A program made the translations under genes and the position numbers. Shown here piece after piece: positions 49,133 to 60,316 of a stretch of DNA of 64,000 bases; the first letter of the stretch is position 1, and the number at the start of each line of letters is the position of its first letter. The DNA is taken from assembly GCF_933775445.1 (NCBI RefSeq), contig NC_065876.1, forward strand, positions 27,218,001 to 27,282,000, read 5' to 3'. The notes below the pieces were generated by a model. The model searched no databases, was not told the DNA's origin, and worked only from the letters and a program-made list of their open reading frames with translations. The DNA comes from Argentina anserina (lineage: Eukaryota > Streptophyta > Magnoliopsida > Rosales > Rosaceae).

Positions 49133-49168
49133 GAGACCCAGGTACTCATGAGACCCAGGTACTCATCT
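49133..49168. repeat. Short tandem repeat inside outer solo LTR
   Basis: The unit GGTACTCATGAGACCCA occurs twice in direct succession and partly a third time. Related ACTCATGAGAC copies recur across 49010-49180 and in the LTR at 58.5-58.8 kb. Confidence 0.8.
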
Positions 49169-49281
49169 GTTACCCCTCATGCAGTACGCTGCTGGGCATT
49201 GGGCAACCCATATGAAGACAGAACATGTTTTAACATAACTCAAGTTAAAACCACGTACAAAACAATCCTCACATGTTATTG

Positions 49282-52193
49282 TGTAACGACCCCAAAATTT
49301 TGAGCTTAAAAACTCAAAATTCTAAAGTCGTTAAACACAAAATAATCTCAATAAAATCGAAATCATTAAAGTGTCACAGCGGATCAATTCTGAGTTCTCA
49401 ATACAACTCAGACAAACCAATTATTACAACCCAAATTTATAATCCATACATAAAATGGAAATGTAATAATCCTCACAAATCACTCACAAATCTCACAAAT
49501 AAAATCACACCAATTCTCACACACAAATCCACGCTAAAACCTCACCACAAGTAGGATACGAACGACTTCGAACCTCCGGAGTCGTCGCTCAATCTCCACT
49601 AATCAGCACCTGCAGAGTTATTCCCTACACCATCGGATTGGTGCACCGGGATTGTAAACACAAACCCGGTAAGCTTTACAGCTCGTATGAGTAAAATGAA
49701 AATAAAACTCACATATTAATGCATATACGAAAATCCACAAATCAAGCAAATATAAATGCACTCATGAGTCAATGGACGGCCCATCTGGTTGTCCCAAAGA
49801 AATATGAAAAGAAGCTCTCATGAGAATTTAAGTAACCCTTCTGGTTACCCAAATGCATTTATAATACGGGTACCAAGAACGTTGGTACACATCTGTTACC
49901 CCTCTCGTAATACACCGCCGATATTGGGTAGCCACCCGCTACCCAACATCCAAAACAATCTGAGTACCTATGAGCAGATAACCACCCGTTACCTCACATG
50001 CAGTACTAAGGCAGACAGACTAGAGCTCTAACTGTATCGTAACTTTCGCCCGGCCAAAGGCTAGGTTCCGACTTGCCAAACACGTACAATAATCTCACAT
50101 CATATTGTACCAATCACGTCCGAAGACAAATCCACATTTTAACAATCTCAATGTTAAATCACGTACAATAATCTCACATCATATTGTACAAACAAATCAC
50201 ATGCTCGATAAAATCTTGTCATCAATATGACATCATCGCGATAAAATCATAACAGTATATTATATAGCAAACTATATATATATATATATATGTATTTATT
50301 TACCATTTATACAATACATATATATAATCCACTATATCCTATACATGTCATAATTTATAAACAAGTCCGAAGACAAAACGTTTAACATGCTCCCTATCAA
50401 AATCACATGCTCGTCATCGAAATGACATATTTCAAATGAATTCATAACAGTATATATTATAGCAAATCATATATATATGTACTTATTACCATTTATACAA
50501 TATATATATATAATCCACTATATTGTATACATGTCGTATTTCAATATTTAAAACTCTTGCAAAAATCTTAAAATCACCGCAAAGGTGGATTCATAAATAT
50601 GTGAGATTTTACTCACCTTATTGACTTGAGCGTAATTTCACAATTCCCGAAGATAATTCCTTTCCTCGATTTAACGATCACCTTGAAAAGATAAGAAAAG
50701 AATTTAGAATCGTTTCGTAAACCTTTAAATGCCGAAACAGTAATAATCGGTTACTGTTTAGCAATTTTCGGTTTTTACGAAGGTACTGTTCAGTGTTACT
50801 GTTCACTGTTACTATTCACGGTTACTGTACAAATATACAATTAATACGTATTTCTGTACGTATAAATACTATATACGTATTTCTGTACGTATAAATACTA
50901 TATACGTATTTATGTACGTATACGTACTGTTTAAATGTAAATACAATCTCAGTAAATAAAATTTACTAAATTACCCTTTTACAAAATACTTTTTACATTT
51001 ACTGAAAGTAATTTATTTTTACATTTACCGTACGTAAAATTTAATTACATTTACCGTACGTAAATAAAATTTACATTTACCGTACTTAAGTAAATTACCA
51101 AAATACCCTTCTCGGAATCACTGTTCACGCGCCGCCGCACGTGGCGGCGCGTGGGGCACACGCACCACCTCCGGCGGCCGCGCGTGGGGCACACGCGCCG
51201 AGCCCAGGAACGGCGCGTAGCTTGCCACCGCCGCGCCCAATCTCTCCTCCTCCTCCTCTTCCTTCCCACAACCACAGACCCCTCCTAAACTAACCCACGC
51301 GCCGCCTCTAGGCGGCGGTATCCCCTCCTCCTCACACACCTCCGATCTCCTCAATTCGATCCCAAAATTCATCAACAATCACAATCCAACCATCAATTAC
51401 AACAAATCATACCATAATCGCAGCTAAAACCTCCGATTTGACGTCGGAAAAGCTCGGATCGTCGGTGGAGCTTCGATTCCTCGGGGAGGACTTGGGTGCC
51501 CCTGGGTCGATAGCGGAGGGCTCTAAGGGCGAGGATCGGCGTCGTGGAGCTCTCCCCCGTGCCCTTGCGTCGCCAAAGTGGTGCTCGATGGTGGCGCGAT
51601 GCTTGCGGTCTCGGGTTGGAGCGCGGAGGTTCACGACATCGCGAGGAGATGCGTCGACCTCGGGGTCTGTAGAGAAGAGCCGTGCGGTGCTCCTGCGCTA
51701 GGCGGTGGAGACCACGGCCGAACGGTGATGGAGATCGCCGGCGAGGACAGTGAGGGAGAGAGAGAGAGCTCGGGGAGGGAGAAAATCGCGAGGGGAGAGA
51801 GAGAAAAGGGAAAAGGGAGGCGGGGTGGAGGGTTTCCGAAAATGGAAACCCTAACCCTTCAATTTTTCCTTTTATACCCTTTTCCAAATCGGAAACTAAC
51901 TTCCGTCATTAATAACTTTTACGTACGACATCCGATTCGAACGCGTCACATATCCACGAACTCGTATTGACGAGTTCTACAACTTTCGTGAAGGAAGTTT
52001 TCGCAAACGATCGACAGAATAAAAGTCGATATAAACGTTACGGAAATGTAACGTTTTTCAATTTAAACGTTCCGAGAACGTTTCCGTTTCTCGTTTAATA
52101 ACGTCGCAACCAAACACATTCATTCTAATTAAAATTCGAAATTTTATAGAATTCAAATCAAACTAATATTGTTTGAAATTTAGGGTTATTACA
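49282..52193 (-). mobile_element. Solo LTR, 2912 bp, perfect target duplication
   Basis: The termini are TGTAACGACC and GGTTATTACA. The 5-bp target duplication TATTG is exact at 49277..49281 and 52194..52198. It is related to the outer LTR: both contain ACCCGGTAAGCTT and CAGCTCGTATGAGTAAAATG. It carries two tandem ACGTATTTCTGTACGTATAA units near 50870 and a GC-rich stretch around 51120-51780. The long open frames there are products of base composition. No gag or pol is present. Confidence 0.85.
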
Positions 52194-53500
52194 TATTGTA
52201 CAAAAACACCAAGTGACTCATGCTCAAACAAAATAAATATCAATGCTATAAATAAACTTATTTGACAACGGGAATTACGATAGTATATAATATAGCAACC
52301 CATATATATGTATCAATTTTACCAATTATACACATACACAACCCACTATATCATATACATATCATAATTCAATCTTTTAAAATAAGCGTAATTATGAATC
52401 TCCGCTAAAGGTAGATTCGTCACTGTTAGATTTTACTCACCTTATTTTCTTGAGCGTAATTTCCACAATGCCGAAAGTAAATCCTTTACTTGTTTTGTCA
52501 ATCACCTAGATTGGATAAGAAGTGATTAGAAAACGTTATGTAAAACCTCAAATGCCGAATCGATTTTAATGTTTTACTGTTCAACAATTTTCCGGTTTTT
52601 ACAAAATTACTGTTCACATTCACGTAATACTGTTCACGGACGTTGTGGATACGTATTACTTTTCATGTACATACTGGATACGTATTACTATTCCAGTAAA
52701 TACTAATCACTGATTTACCTTTTAGAAATTACATTCACATTTACTGTACAGAACTACTTTTATATTTACTGTACGTAAATTACTTTTACATTTTTACTGT
52801 ACAAGAATTACTTTTTACAAAAACATAAAGTTTGAAATCACTGTTCACGCGCAGCCGCATGTGGCGGCGGGTGGGGTTCACGCGCCACCTCCGGCAGCCA
52901 TGCATGGCGCTCAAGCGCCGCCCACAGTGGCAGCGCTTGGGGCCCACACGCCACTTCCAAAACCGCCGCGTAGCTCGCGCACTGCCACCCAAATCTCACC
53001 CATTTTCTCTCCTCATCCCTCACGACCTCCTCCCGCCCATGGACCACTCCACTTGCGCTCACGCGCCGCTCCACCACCTCCGACTATAACCACCAAATCA
53101 ACACACATTCAACATGAGAAATCAAGAGCAAGAGGTGGAGATCACAACCATACCTTCTCCTTGTCTAGGACCGGCCAGAAACCGCCGCAATCACCGCCGT
53201 GAAGTCTCGGATCGACGGAGTTGCAGCTCGATTCGAGCCTCACCGCCGGTGGAATCACGTCGAGGGGGAAGAGAGGGAGCTCGCCAACGTGCCTCCGAGC
53301 TCCTGCAACGCCGATGACTTCGAGATCGATGGAGCCGAGGCTGTGATCCGTCGGCGTTGCTCGATCTCCGCTTGGGGTGCGTCGCCGTTACCACTGGTCG
53401 ACGCGTCGTGGCCGTGCGGTACCAATGACACCGGTGGTGTCGAGCACGGCGACCGGTGGAGGGAGATCGCCGGTGGAAAGAGAGAGAATGAGAGAGGGTC

Positions 53501-53504
<4 letters not shown>

Positions 53505-53542
<38 letters not shown>
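53505..53542. repeat. (GA)n microsatellite in outer solo LTR
   Basis: An uninterrupted AG dinucleotide run. On the minus strand it would be a CT-rich leader tract of the LTR. Confidence 0.95.
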
Positions 53543-53545
<3 letters not shown>

Positions 53546-54075
53546 GACTGCGGGGTGAGGGTTTCCAATTTTGGAAACCCTAGCTCCAATTAATTCCCTT
53601 TTATACCTTTTTCCAAAATCGGAAACTAACTTCCATCGCTAATAATTTTCACGTACGACGTCTGATTAGAACGTGTGATGTGTCCACAAAATCGTATCGA
53701 CGAGCTCTACAACTTTCATGAAGGAAGTGTTCGTAGACGAGTAACGGGGTAAAAGTCGACTCCCGCGTGCGAAAACATAACGTTTTTTCCGATTTAGATT
53801 TCCGAAGGCAGTTCCGTTTCGATTTGACATCGTCATGAAGCGAAAAATACGCGATTTAATAAATTTATTAAGTTTATAAATTTCAATGAATCCTTACAAA
53901 TTGACCCCAAAAAATCGGGTTATTACAAGCAATACTTGATTTTGGTTCTAGTTCTACCGACTGGGTGGCCAATCTTTGCCGTTGAAGAGGCAAGTGGGAG
54001 CAGCAGTACTTGTATTCATTCAGTCATTTTGTCGAGCACCCTATGAATTGGCAATTTGGATCAGGAAAATAGGTT

Positions 54076-54289
54076 TTCTGGGAGCAGAGCAGACCCTTTT
54101 GAGCTGCAGCCATTGAAAAGCTTGGTTTGCCAATCCTGGTCGGGTGGGTCTATTAATAACTTCCTTTCTTACCGAAATTTTGGTCTTGTACTTATACATG
54201 TACACTCAAATGGGATGAAATCTCTTTGTTACTTACTCTCTGAACTGCTTAGCTCAACAAGCCGGTGTGTGATAAGATGGCAGACATGT
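54076..54289 (+). repeat. Duplicated segment A, first part
   Basis: TCTGGGAGCAGAGCAGACCC and the following TTTGAGCTGC, GCTTGGTTTGC and TAACTTCCT parts match 57456-57545. Not recognised as coding. Confidence 0.6.
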
Positions 54290-54460
54290 TTAAATTAATA
54301 CAATTTTTACTGCTATTCACATGATTATATGACTCCACCTTATGATATATTTTTCTTATTGGTTTTTAGAATTCGCCTCTAATGAAGAATATGTAGTTGA
54401 AACTGGTAATGGAAAAACTATTAGATGGAAAGAAAGAAAGAAGCACAGCAGGAAGAACTG
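54290..54460 (+). pseudogene. ZYP1 fragment A (exons 15-16, fused)
   Basis: The sequence matches ZYP1 intron 14 (CACCTTATGATAT and TTGGTTTTTAG-like parts), then the start of exon 15 (ATTCGCCTCTAATG). It jumps directly into exon 16 (GAATATGTAGTTGAAACTGG then ACTATTAGATGGAAAG). About 290 bp of ZYP1, comprising the rest of exon 15 and intron 15, is missing between them. It is not functional. Confidence 0.8.
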
Positions 54461-55286
54461 GTGAATTACAATTGGTACCTCTATTTTGTATTTCTGTTTA
54501 TTGAACTAAATCTGATCAAGATCAAGCTTGTGTGATCGGATCACTTTGAAGTAGCAAATCGGGCAAAGACAATAGTTCAAGTTGGAGGAAAAATACTGAA
54601 CTTGCGCAGCTTCTGTCAATATCAAATCTAGAATTCTTGAAGATAATATATAACACCACAACATAAGTCCCTTATATGGGGAGTGCAATTTTACTGATTA
54701 TCCATATAACCATATCTGGAAAACTGGTTCATCGCTTCTAAACTCTTCAGCGAGTTCTGTTAAAAAATGACACTAAGCTTCCAGTACTCATGGTGATGAT
54801 ATACAGTACTCATCTTCGCACGAGCATTCAATCGGTGACAATGATTTTCCTTCAGGTTTAAGTCATATCAAATGCAGAGAAGATTGTACTTAACATTTAC
54901 TTCGATTCTAAGTGGCAAAAATGTGGAGAAGAACCTCCCCCTACTCATCTTCGTAAAATGTAAATTGTAAATCAAACTTAACAGGAACCAATTTTGAATC
55001 ACAAGCTAATGAAAACCAGTCTTCACATTTCAACTTGAGCAAAATACTTCACCCTACTTTACATAACAAGGTACCAAATCCTGACCAACCTATTCGATCA
55101 CTTAAGCAACACATCCTAGTAGAAAATCCAAAGCTCTCTTCCTACAGTAAATCTTAATTTTCACAACCAGAAGCTACAATTACCATTCAGTAAAATCTAT
55201 AATCAACTGAGCTATCTTCCTGCAGTAAATCTCAACAGTTAAAGACTGACACATCTACATTTACCGCACAGAGACATCCGAATCCC
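54461..55286. other. Spacer including duplicated segment A, second part
   Basis: From about 54690 to 54890 this matches 57690-57895 (TCATCGCTTCTAAACTCTTC, ACTCATGGTGATGATATAC and GCATTCAATC-like parts). The end should include the 3' UTR of the minus-strand gene at 55287. Confidence 0.6.
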
Positions 55287-55699
55287 TCAATAACGGAACT
55301 CCGGCGAAGCTCCACTTCCGACGAAAATCGCGAACAAGAAACCGGAAAGAGCGAAGATCACAGCAGCTTCGAGAAGGATCTCCGTCACCCCACAGAGCTT
55401 GATCCTCTTGTTCCTCAGCTGCTCCCTCAAGACCTCCATTTTCAGATCTCCGATCTCTCTCTTCAACTCCTCCTCCTCCTCCTGAATCAAAATCATCACC
55501 TCCGATCATCAATCACAGTAGAACCGATCTTAAATCGGAGAAAGCGAATTCAGCGAAGCAAAAACCGTACCGTAGCAGCGTCGCGGTGGTCGGTGGCGGC
55601 GGAAGAAGGTTTGAGCCGCGAGAGAAGAAGAGCGACTTTGATCGAGCGGATTGCGTTTCTGGATGGATGAGCTTCGGCGGTTAGGGTTTTGGCCTCCAT
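55287..55699 (-). CDS. Small single-pass membrane protein, unrecognised
   Basis: Two exons, 55571..55699 and 55287..55481, join in phase to 107 aa. The first exon starts MEAKTLTAEAHPSRNAIRSI and contains KVALLLSRLKPSSA. The second begins with five Glu residues, then an amphipathic charged helix ELKREIGDLKMEVLREQLRN that could form a coiled coil. A hydrophobic segment follows, EAAVIFALSGFLFAIFVG, and the protein ends GASPEFRY. This is the layout of a tail-anchored or C-terminal single-pass protein. The leader has a CTT-rich tract and a TATA-like TATATATA at about 55801. It lies between the two ZYP1 fragments. Coding quality, splice sites and promoter all look real, but I do not recognise the family. 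Confidence 0.75.
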
Positions 55700-55809
55700 T
55701 TCTCTCTCGCCGTCGTCGTCTTCTTCTTCTTCTTCTTCTTCAGTTCTTCACTGTGAATCTGCGTTTGGATTTTTTTGAATTGAGAATTTGGGGGGTATCT
55801 TATATATAT

Positions 55810-56095
55810 AGGGCCGGTGAATAAGGGACTTTACACGTGGCTGTGGGACACAAGAAAGTCGAATTAGTTATTCCAAATTTTATAAATAAGTACATCCATG
55901 GACTCTCGTTGATATATGGGTGTCTCTAATAGAAACTCTAAATAAAAACTGTAATCCGACTTTTAGTAGTTCCTTCTAACACACAAGTTATCTAACAGAT
56001 GGTTTAAAAGTTTTTTTCTGGACCTATGTGATGAGCTCGGATGATAGTCTAATGAGGTCTTCAATTAGAGTGAACATTGCTTCGAGGTACTAGGT
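55810..56095. other. Upstream region of the membrane-protein gene
   Basis: AT-rich, without a recognisable gene. It ends where ZYP1-like sequence starts. Confidence 0.4.
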
Positions 56096-56710
56096 CAATT
56101 CACCAAGTGTAATGAATATTTCAAAGCATCACAACAAGGTAGTATAACTTATCTTTGCAGCAACTTTCGTAGTTGAAATTGCGGTGTTATTATTAATTCA
56201 CTATGAATCTTAATTTTGCTAAATTGGTGGTGGCAGTGATTCTTAAGGGTTTAATATTGCTTATTAAGATATAATGCATTCTTGTCTTATCCCATCAACG
56301 ACGTGATTTTTGCCTTATCCCATCTACTACCTCAGATTGCAGGTGATTCGTGACGAGTATGAAGTTAATACTGGTACGTAATGGAAGAACTTTTAAACGG
56401 AAAAGAAGAAGCACAATCATGTTTGAGGTGTGAACCTGGTGAGCTAAATGCATCAGGATCCATGAAAACATAATTAAGAGGACAAGTACACCAAAAGTAA
56501 AAAGCCCCAGGAGTGTAGGTAGTCAAGGTGAGCTAAATGCATTACTTCATTTCATTTTTGTAGTGTCTGGTGATCCATCTACTGTCTCATGTCTCAAATT
56601 GCTTGGAAGCTTGGCTCGTACTGCTCTTGGATATAATATTTCTGAGTGAATAGTGGATACTGATAATTAATATTGTTATAAGAGTACGAAGTCATGTTTT
56701 TAGTTTTGAC
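56096..56710 (+). pseudogene. ZYP1 fragment B (end of exon 15 to intron 17)
   Basis: The sequence runs collinear with ZYP1 from about 45274 to 45900. It holds the end of exon 15 (ATTCACCAAGTGTAATGAAT), intron 15, exon 16 (GTGATTCGTGACGAGTATGA), exon 17 (CACCAAAAGTAAAAAGCCCC) and part of intron 17. The exon-like parts carry three 4-bp insertions and are out of frame. Most of intron 16 is replaced by a short filler. It is clearly a non-functional duplicate. Confidence 0.9.
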
Positions 56711-56714
56711 AATA

Positions 56715-57455
56715 TGTCGCAATTCTGAAATTTCAAGTGATAAACTCGAAAATCAAAGTCATGAAAAACTCTAAAACAATCTCAAAAATATTGAAATCAT
56801 CTTATAGTCACATCGTATCGTAACTAAGTTCATTATACGTCTCAGTCGATTTGATTATTACAAAATTAGTTTATAATTCAAGCATTATAACAAATGAAAA
56901 TGTAAAATCCTCACAATCCTCACCACAAATAGAAATAATAAACTTCGAAATCTTCAGAGTAGCCCTCCAATTCAGCTAATCCACACCTGTAGAACTATCC
57001 CCTACACCATTGAATAGGGGAGTCTGGTAATAGGTCATCGGCCTCTTTCAAGATCCACCTTTCGGTCTCGCAGACCCGCTACCTGAACTGATTGCCTTCC
57101 CTTTTCCTCGAGTATTCCTAACTTCCACATCTCCTCCTCGAGTCTTATTCGCTTGTTCCAAATTCAGGGCACTCTCATACATCAACTCTTTGGTAGACAG
57201 ACAAAATGTTCATATGATGGTCTTGTACTTTTGCTTAAGTCCCCGTAGGAATTTCTGAGCCAATGAGGTCACTCTGATTGGCCTGACAAACCGATACAAC
57301 TGTGCAAAACGGGCCTCATACTCCCTGACGGTCATATCTCCTTGTACTAGATCAAGGAACTCAAGTTTTAATTCCTCATGAACTGTAGCTGGGAAGTACT
57401 TTTCTCGAAAGAGTGCCACAAAACCCTCCCAAGTCAGGAAGGTGGGTTTACACCG
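56715..57455 (-). mobile_element. Gypsy-like retrotransposon remnant: LTR end joined to gag
   Basis: The left part (56715 to about 57017) is the terminal stretch of an LTR related to the one at 48596, starting TGTCGCAATTCTG. It stops abruptly inside the LTR. The right part reads gag on the minus strand. The element lies within or beside ZYP1-derived DNA, between fragment B and duplicated segment B. Confidence 0.75.
57210..57450 (-). pseudogene. Retrotransposon gag fragment
   Basis: The minus-strand frame reads LTWEGFVALFREKYFPATV and ELKLEFLDLVQGDMTVREYE, then FRGLK-type FLRGLKQKYKTII before a stop. This is the plant Ty3/Gypsy gag domain. A second frame downstream (about 57040-57200) contains ESALNLEQANKTRGGDVEV, the usual continuation, so there is at least one frame break. 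The protease, polymerase and integrase parts are absent. Confidence 0.85.
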
Positions 57456-57895
57456 TTTACTGGGAGCAGAGAAGACCCTTTAAGCTGCATTGATGCTTGG
57501 CTTGCATATTATGGCCAAGTGGTTCTATCTGTAACTTCCTGGTTAGACTAGTTTCCTAATTTCTTCCTTCTGTTACTCATTTTGTGGGTTTCTAATTCGA
57601 TTGTAAACACAAATTAATGATTCATCTCTTTCTGCATACCTCACTGGTGACATGTAATCTGATCACACGTACAAGATTTATTGCAACTTTACGGACCGAA
57701 GATCATCCATATAATTAACCATATCTGGATCATCGCTTCTAAACTCTTCTGCGACCTCTGTAATGAAATAGCATTAAGCTCTTTGCACTCATGGTGATAT
57801 ACATTACTCATCTTCGCATGAGCATTCAATCCGTGACATTGATTTTCTTTCCGGTTTAAGCGATCAATATGAGTTCAAGAGAAGATTGTATTTAC
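57456..57895 (+). repeat. Duplicated segment B
   Basis: The counterpart of 54076-54289 and 54690-54890: CTGGGAGCAGAGAAGACCC at the start and ATCGCTTCTAAACTCTTC, ACTCATGGTGATATACAT and GAGCATTCAATC later. The ZYP1-like piece found inside segment A is not between these parts here. Confidence 0.7.
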
Positions 57896-58123
57896 TACTT
57901 TTACTTTGGCCCAATCTCCACTACTATAATTGGAAAGGTTTGGTGTCAATAACTTCACCAATTAATAGTTATTCCTAAAATTAATAGTTATTCCCAAAAT
58001 ATCTATTGTAAAGACAAAATTAGATGGAGAAAAAATCTATTAGAAAAGTTTAATATTGTGAATAACAAAAATAATTGAAATAAAGAAACATGGAGTATGA
58101 AGACGTGAGACAGTGATGGTTTC

Positions 58124-60316
58124 TGTCACAGTCCCGAAATTCGAATGTTAAAATTCGAATTCGAAGTCATGAAAGTTCTAAAACAATCTCAAATATATTG
58201 AAATCATCTTATCATAACACTGTATCGAAACTGAGTCCACAGCATGACTCAGTCGACTTGAATAATACATAACCAGTTTATACCTCAGTATTATAACCAA
58301 TGGAAATGTAAAATTCACTAAATCCTCACCACAAACAGAAGAAAGAAATCTTCAGAGTAAGTCCTCTGAATCTGCTAATCCCTACTTGCAGAACTATCTA
58401 TTACGGTATCGAATTGTAAACACAAACCCGGTAAGCTTTTCAACCCGTATGAGTAAACCAACAGTAAACATACATCACATACAAAATAAATATGTCAAAT
58501 AACATTTGAAGACAAACGTACTCATGTGACACTGGGTAACCAATTTGTTACCCAAAATCATTTAAAAACATGGGTACTCATGAGACTAAGGCAACCCATC
58601 TGTTAACACTCATGATGTACACCGAAAGGCACTGGGAAACCCATATGGTTACCTAAAATCATGTAAAACATGGGTACTCATGAGACCCAGGTACTCATCT
58701 GTTACCCATCATGCAGTACACTGACAGACACTGGGCAGCCCATCTGTACCCAATGTCACAAAAAAATATGGGTACACATGAGACCCAAACAACCCATCTT
58801 TTACCCCTCATGTAGTACATCGGCAGACAAACTAGAGCTCTAACTGAATCGTAAACGACACCTGGCCAAGGCTCGGTTCCGATTACTGCCAACACGTCCG
58901 AAGACAGGTCCGAAAACAGAAAAACACGTCCGAAGACATAAAACGTTTTAACAAAACTCAATGTTAAAACCACCTACAATAACAATAACATGAGATTGTT
59001 ATTGTACTACAACAAATCGACTCTTACTTAAATAAAATAATTATAATTGCCACAGTATAATTCATTTGGAAATAAGAACGTAAAAGTATATAATATAACA
59101 ACCCATATATATGTATCGTATTTACCATTTTATACACATACACAACCCACTATATTATATACATGTCATAGTTCAATCTTTTTAAGAAAACGTAAATATG
59201 AGTCACCGCCAAGGGTAGACTCGTCATAGTGAGATTTACTCACATTCACCATAGTTCATAATCACTAAAACTTTTTTAAAATCATTTATTAAAATACCGT
59301 TTCACTTACCCATGAACCGTAGACAATTAAGTTCACATAATTTAAACCAAAACATATTTTTAAAATAATTTTTATAAACTAGTGATGCAACGACTATGGT
59401 GACAACTCAAACTAAATTCAATAATTATAATACTACTTCGATCATGATGATCATTGTGAGGTTTACTCACCTTATGTCCCGCGTGCAAGTTCTACGACAC
59501 CGAAAGTGATTATCTCACTCGTTTCGTCAGTCACCTAATAACATGATAAAATGCTTAGAAAACGATACGTAAAATATCAGGTGACGATTTCATTACAGCT
59601 AAATGTTGTTCATAAAACACTGTTCACAAACAATGTTTTCACAGAACACTGTATTGTGCTTCATTGTTTTTTACGGAACACTATTCATAAAAAACTGTTC
59701 ACAGACTATTCATATCATTGTTTATAAGCACTGTTCAATGTTACTGTTCACGCGCGCGCCACCATTTTCCGGCTACCACCAATGACCACCAAATTTCACC
59801 ACTACAATCTAAATGACATTCATAACAACTTCTTAGTTCACAACATAGTCTAAATCAAAGCTTAAAATCTCCAATTTCGGAATTTCCGAAAAATTCCAAA
59901 TCAAGAACCCTATAATTGAAATTTCTTGGTTCGAGTTCTTACCCTTCAATTTAGCTCAACACCTTTGCAGGGGTTGTTCAAGACGTTGAGGTAAGGAGTT
60001 TGATACCGGTGGTGAAGCCTAAACTCACTGGAGCTCGCCGGAAAATTGAAGAACCCAACCAGGTTACCGTCGGGTTTCCGGGTCCACTTCCGAGCTTCGA
60101 TGCGTGGAAACCGGCATGCTACTTCACGATCCATCACCACAGGGAAGCGCGCAAGGAGGAGACGAAGCGATCTGGGTTGGCCCGGTCGCCTGAAACCACC
60201 GGAGTCAGCCGGAAAAGTCGGGTCGGGTCGGCCGGATCCGGATCAATTCGGAAGAAAAATTTCGCCTCTAAAGGCGCGGGTGCGGAGAGAGGGGGAGAAG
60301 AAATGGGGTTATTACA
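58124..60316 (-). mobile_element. Solo LTR, 2193 bp
   Basis: It starts TGTCACAGTCCCG and ends GGGGTTATTACA. The flanks GTTTC (58119..58123) and GTTTT (60317..60321) match at 4 of 5 bases. It shares the ACCCGGTAAGCTT motif and ACTCATGAGAC sub-repeats with the LTRs at 48.6-53.9 kb. GC-rich DNA near 60010-60290 gives long but meaningless open frames. There is no gag or pol. Confidence 0.75.

Larger units (their letters stand above)
48596..53927 (-). mobile_element. Long solo LTR (about 2.4 kb) hosting a second solo LTR
   Basis: It starts TGTCACGATCCTG and ends TCGGGTTATTACA. The flanks AGCAG (48591..48595) and AGCAA (53928..53932) match at 4 of 5 bases. The inner solo LTR at 49282..52193 is nested within it. 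The remaining DNA has no gag or pol. A GC-rich segment (about 52850-53500) and a (GA)n run precede AT-rich DNA. The minus orientation is inferred because related gag sequence at 57.2 kb reads on the minus strand and because such LTRs normally begin TGTAATAACCC. Confidence 0.75.

Noticed and set aside
48940..49200. Repeated ACTCATGAGAC units considered as a CRISPR-like array
   Set aside because: This is nuclear plant DNA; units are variable, partly contiguous and part of an LTR, without regular spacers.
51051..51970. Long open frames on both strands in GC-rich DNA
   Set aside because: They lie inside the solo LTR, overlap on both strands, are Arg/Pro-rich and low in complexity, and are expected in GC-rich LTR leader sequence.
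52786..53589. Cluster of Arg/Ser/Pro-rich open frames
   Set aside because: Inside the outer solo LTR, with a (GA)n run producing the repeats. No protein family seen.
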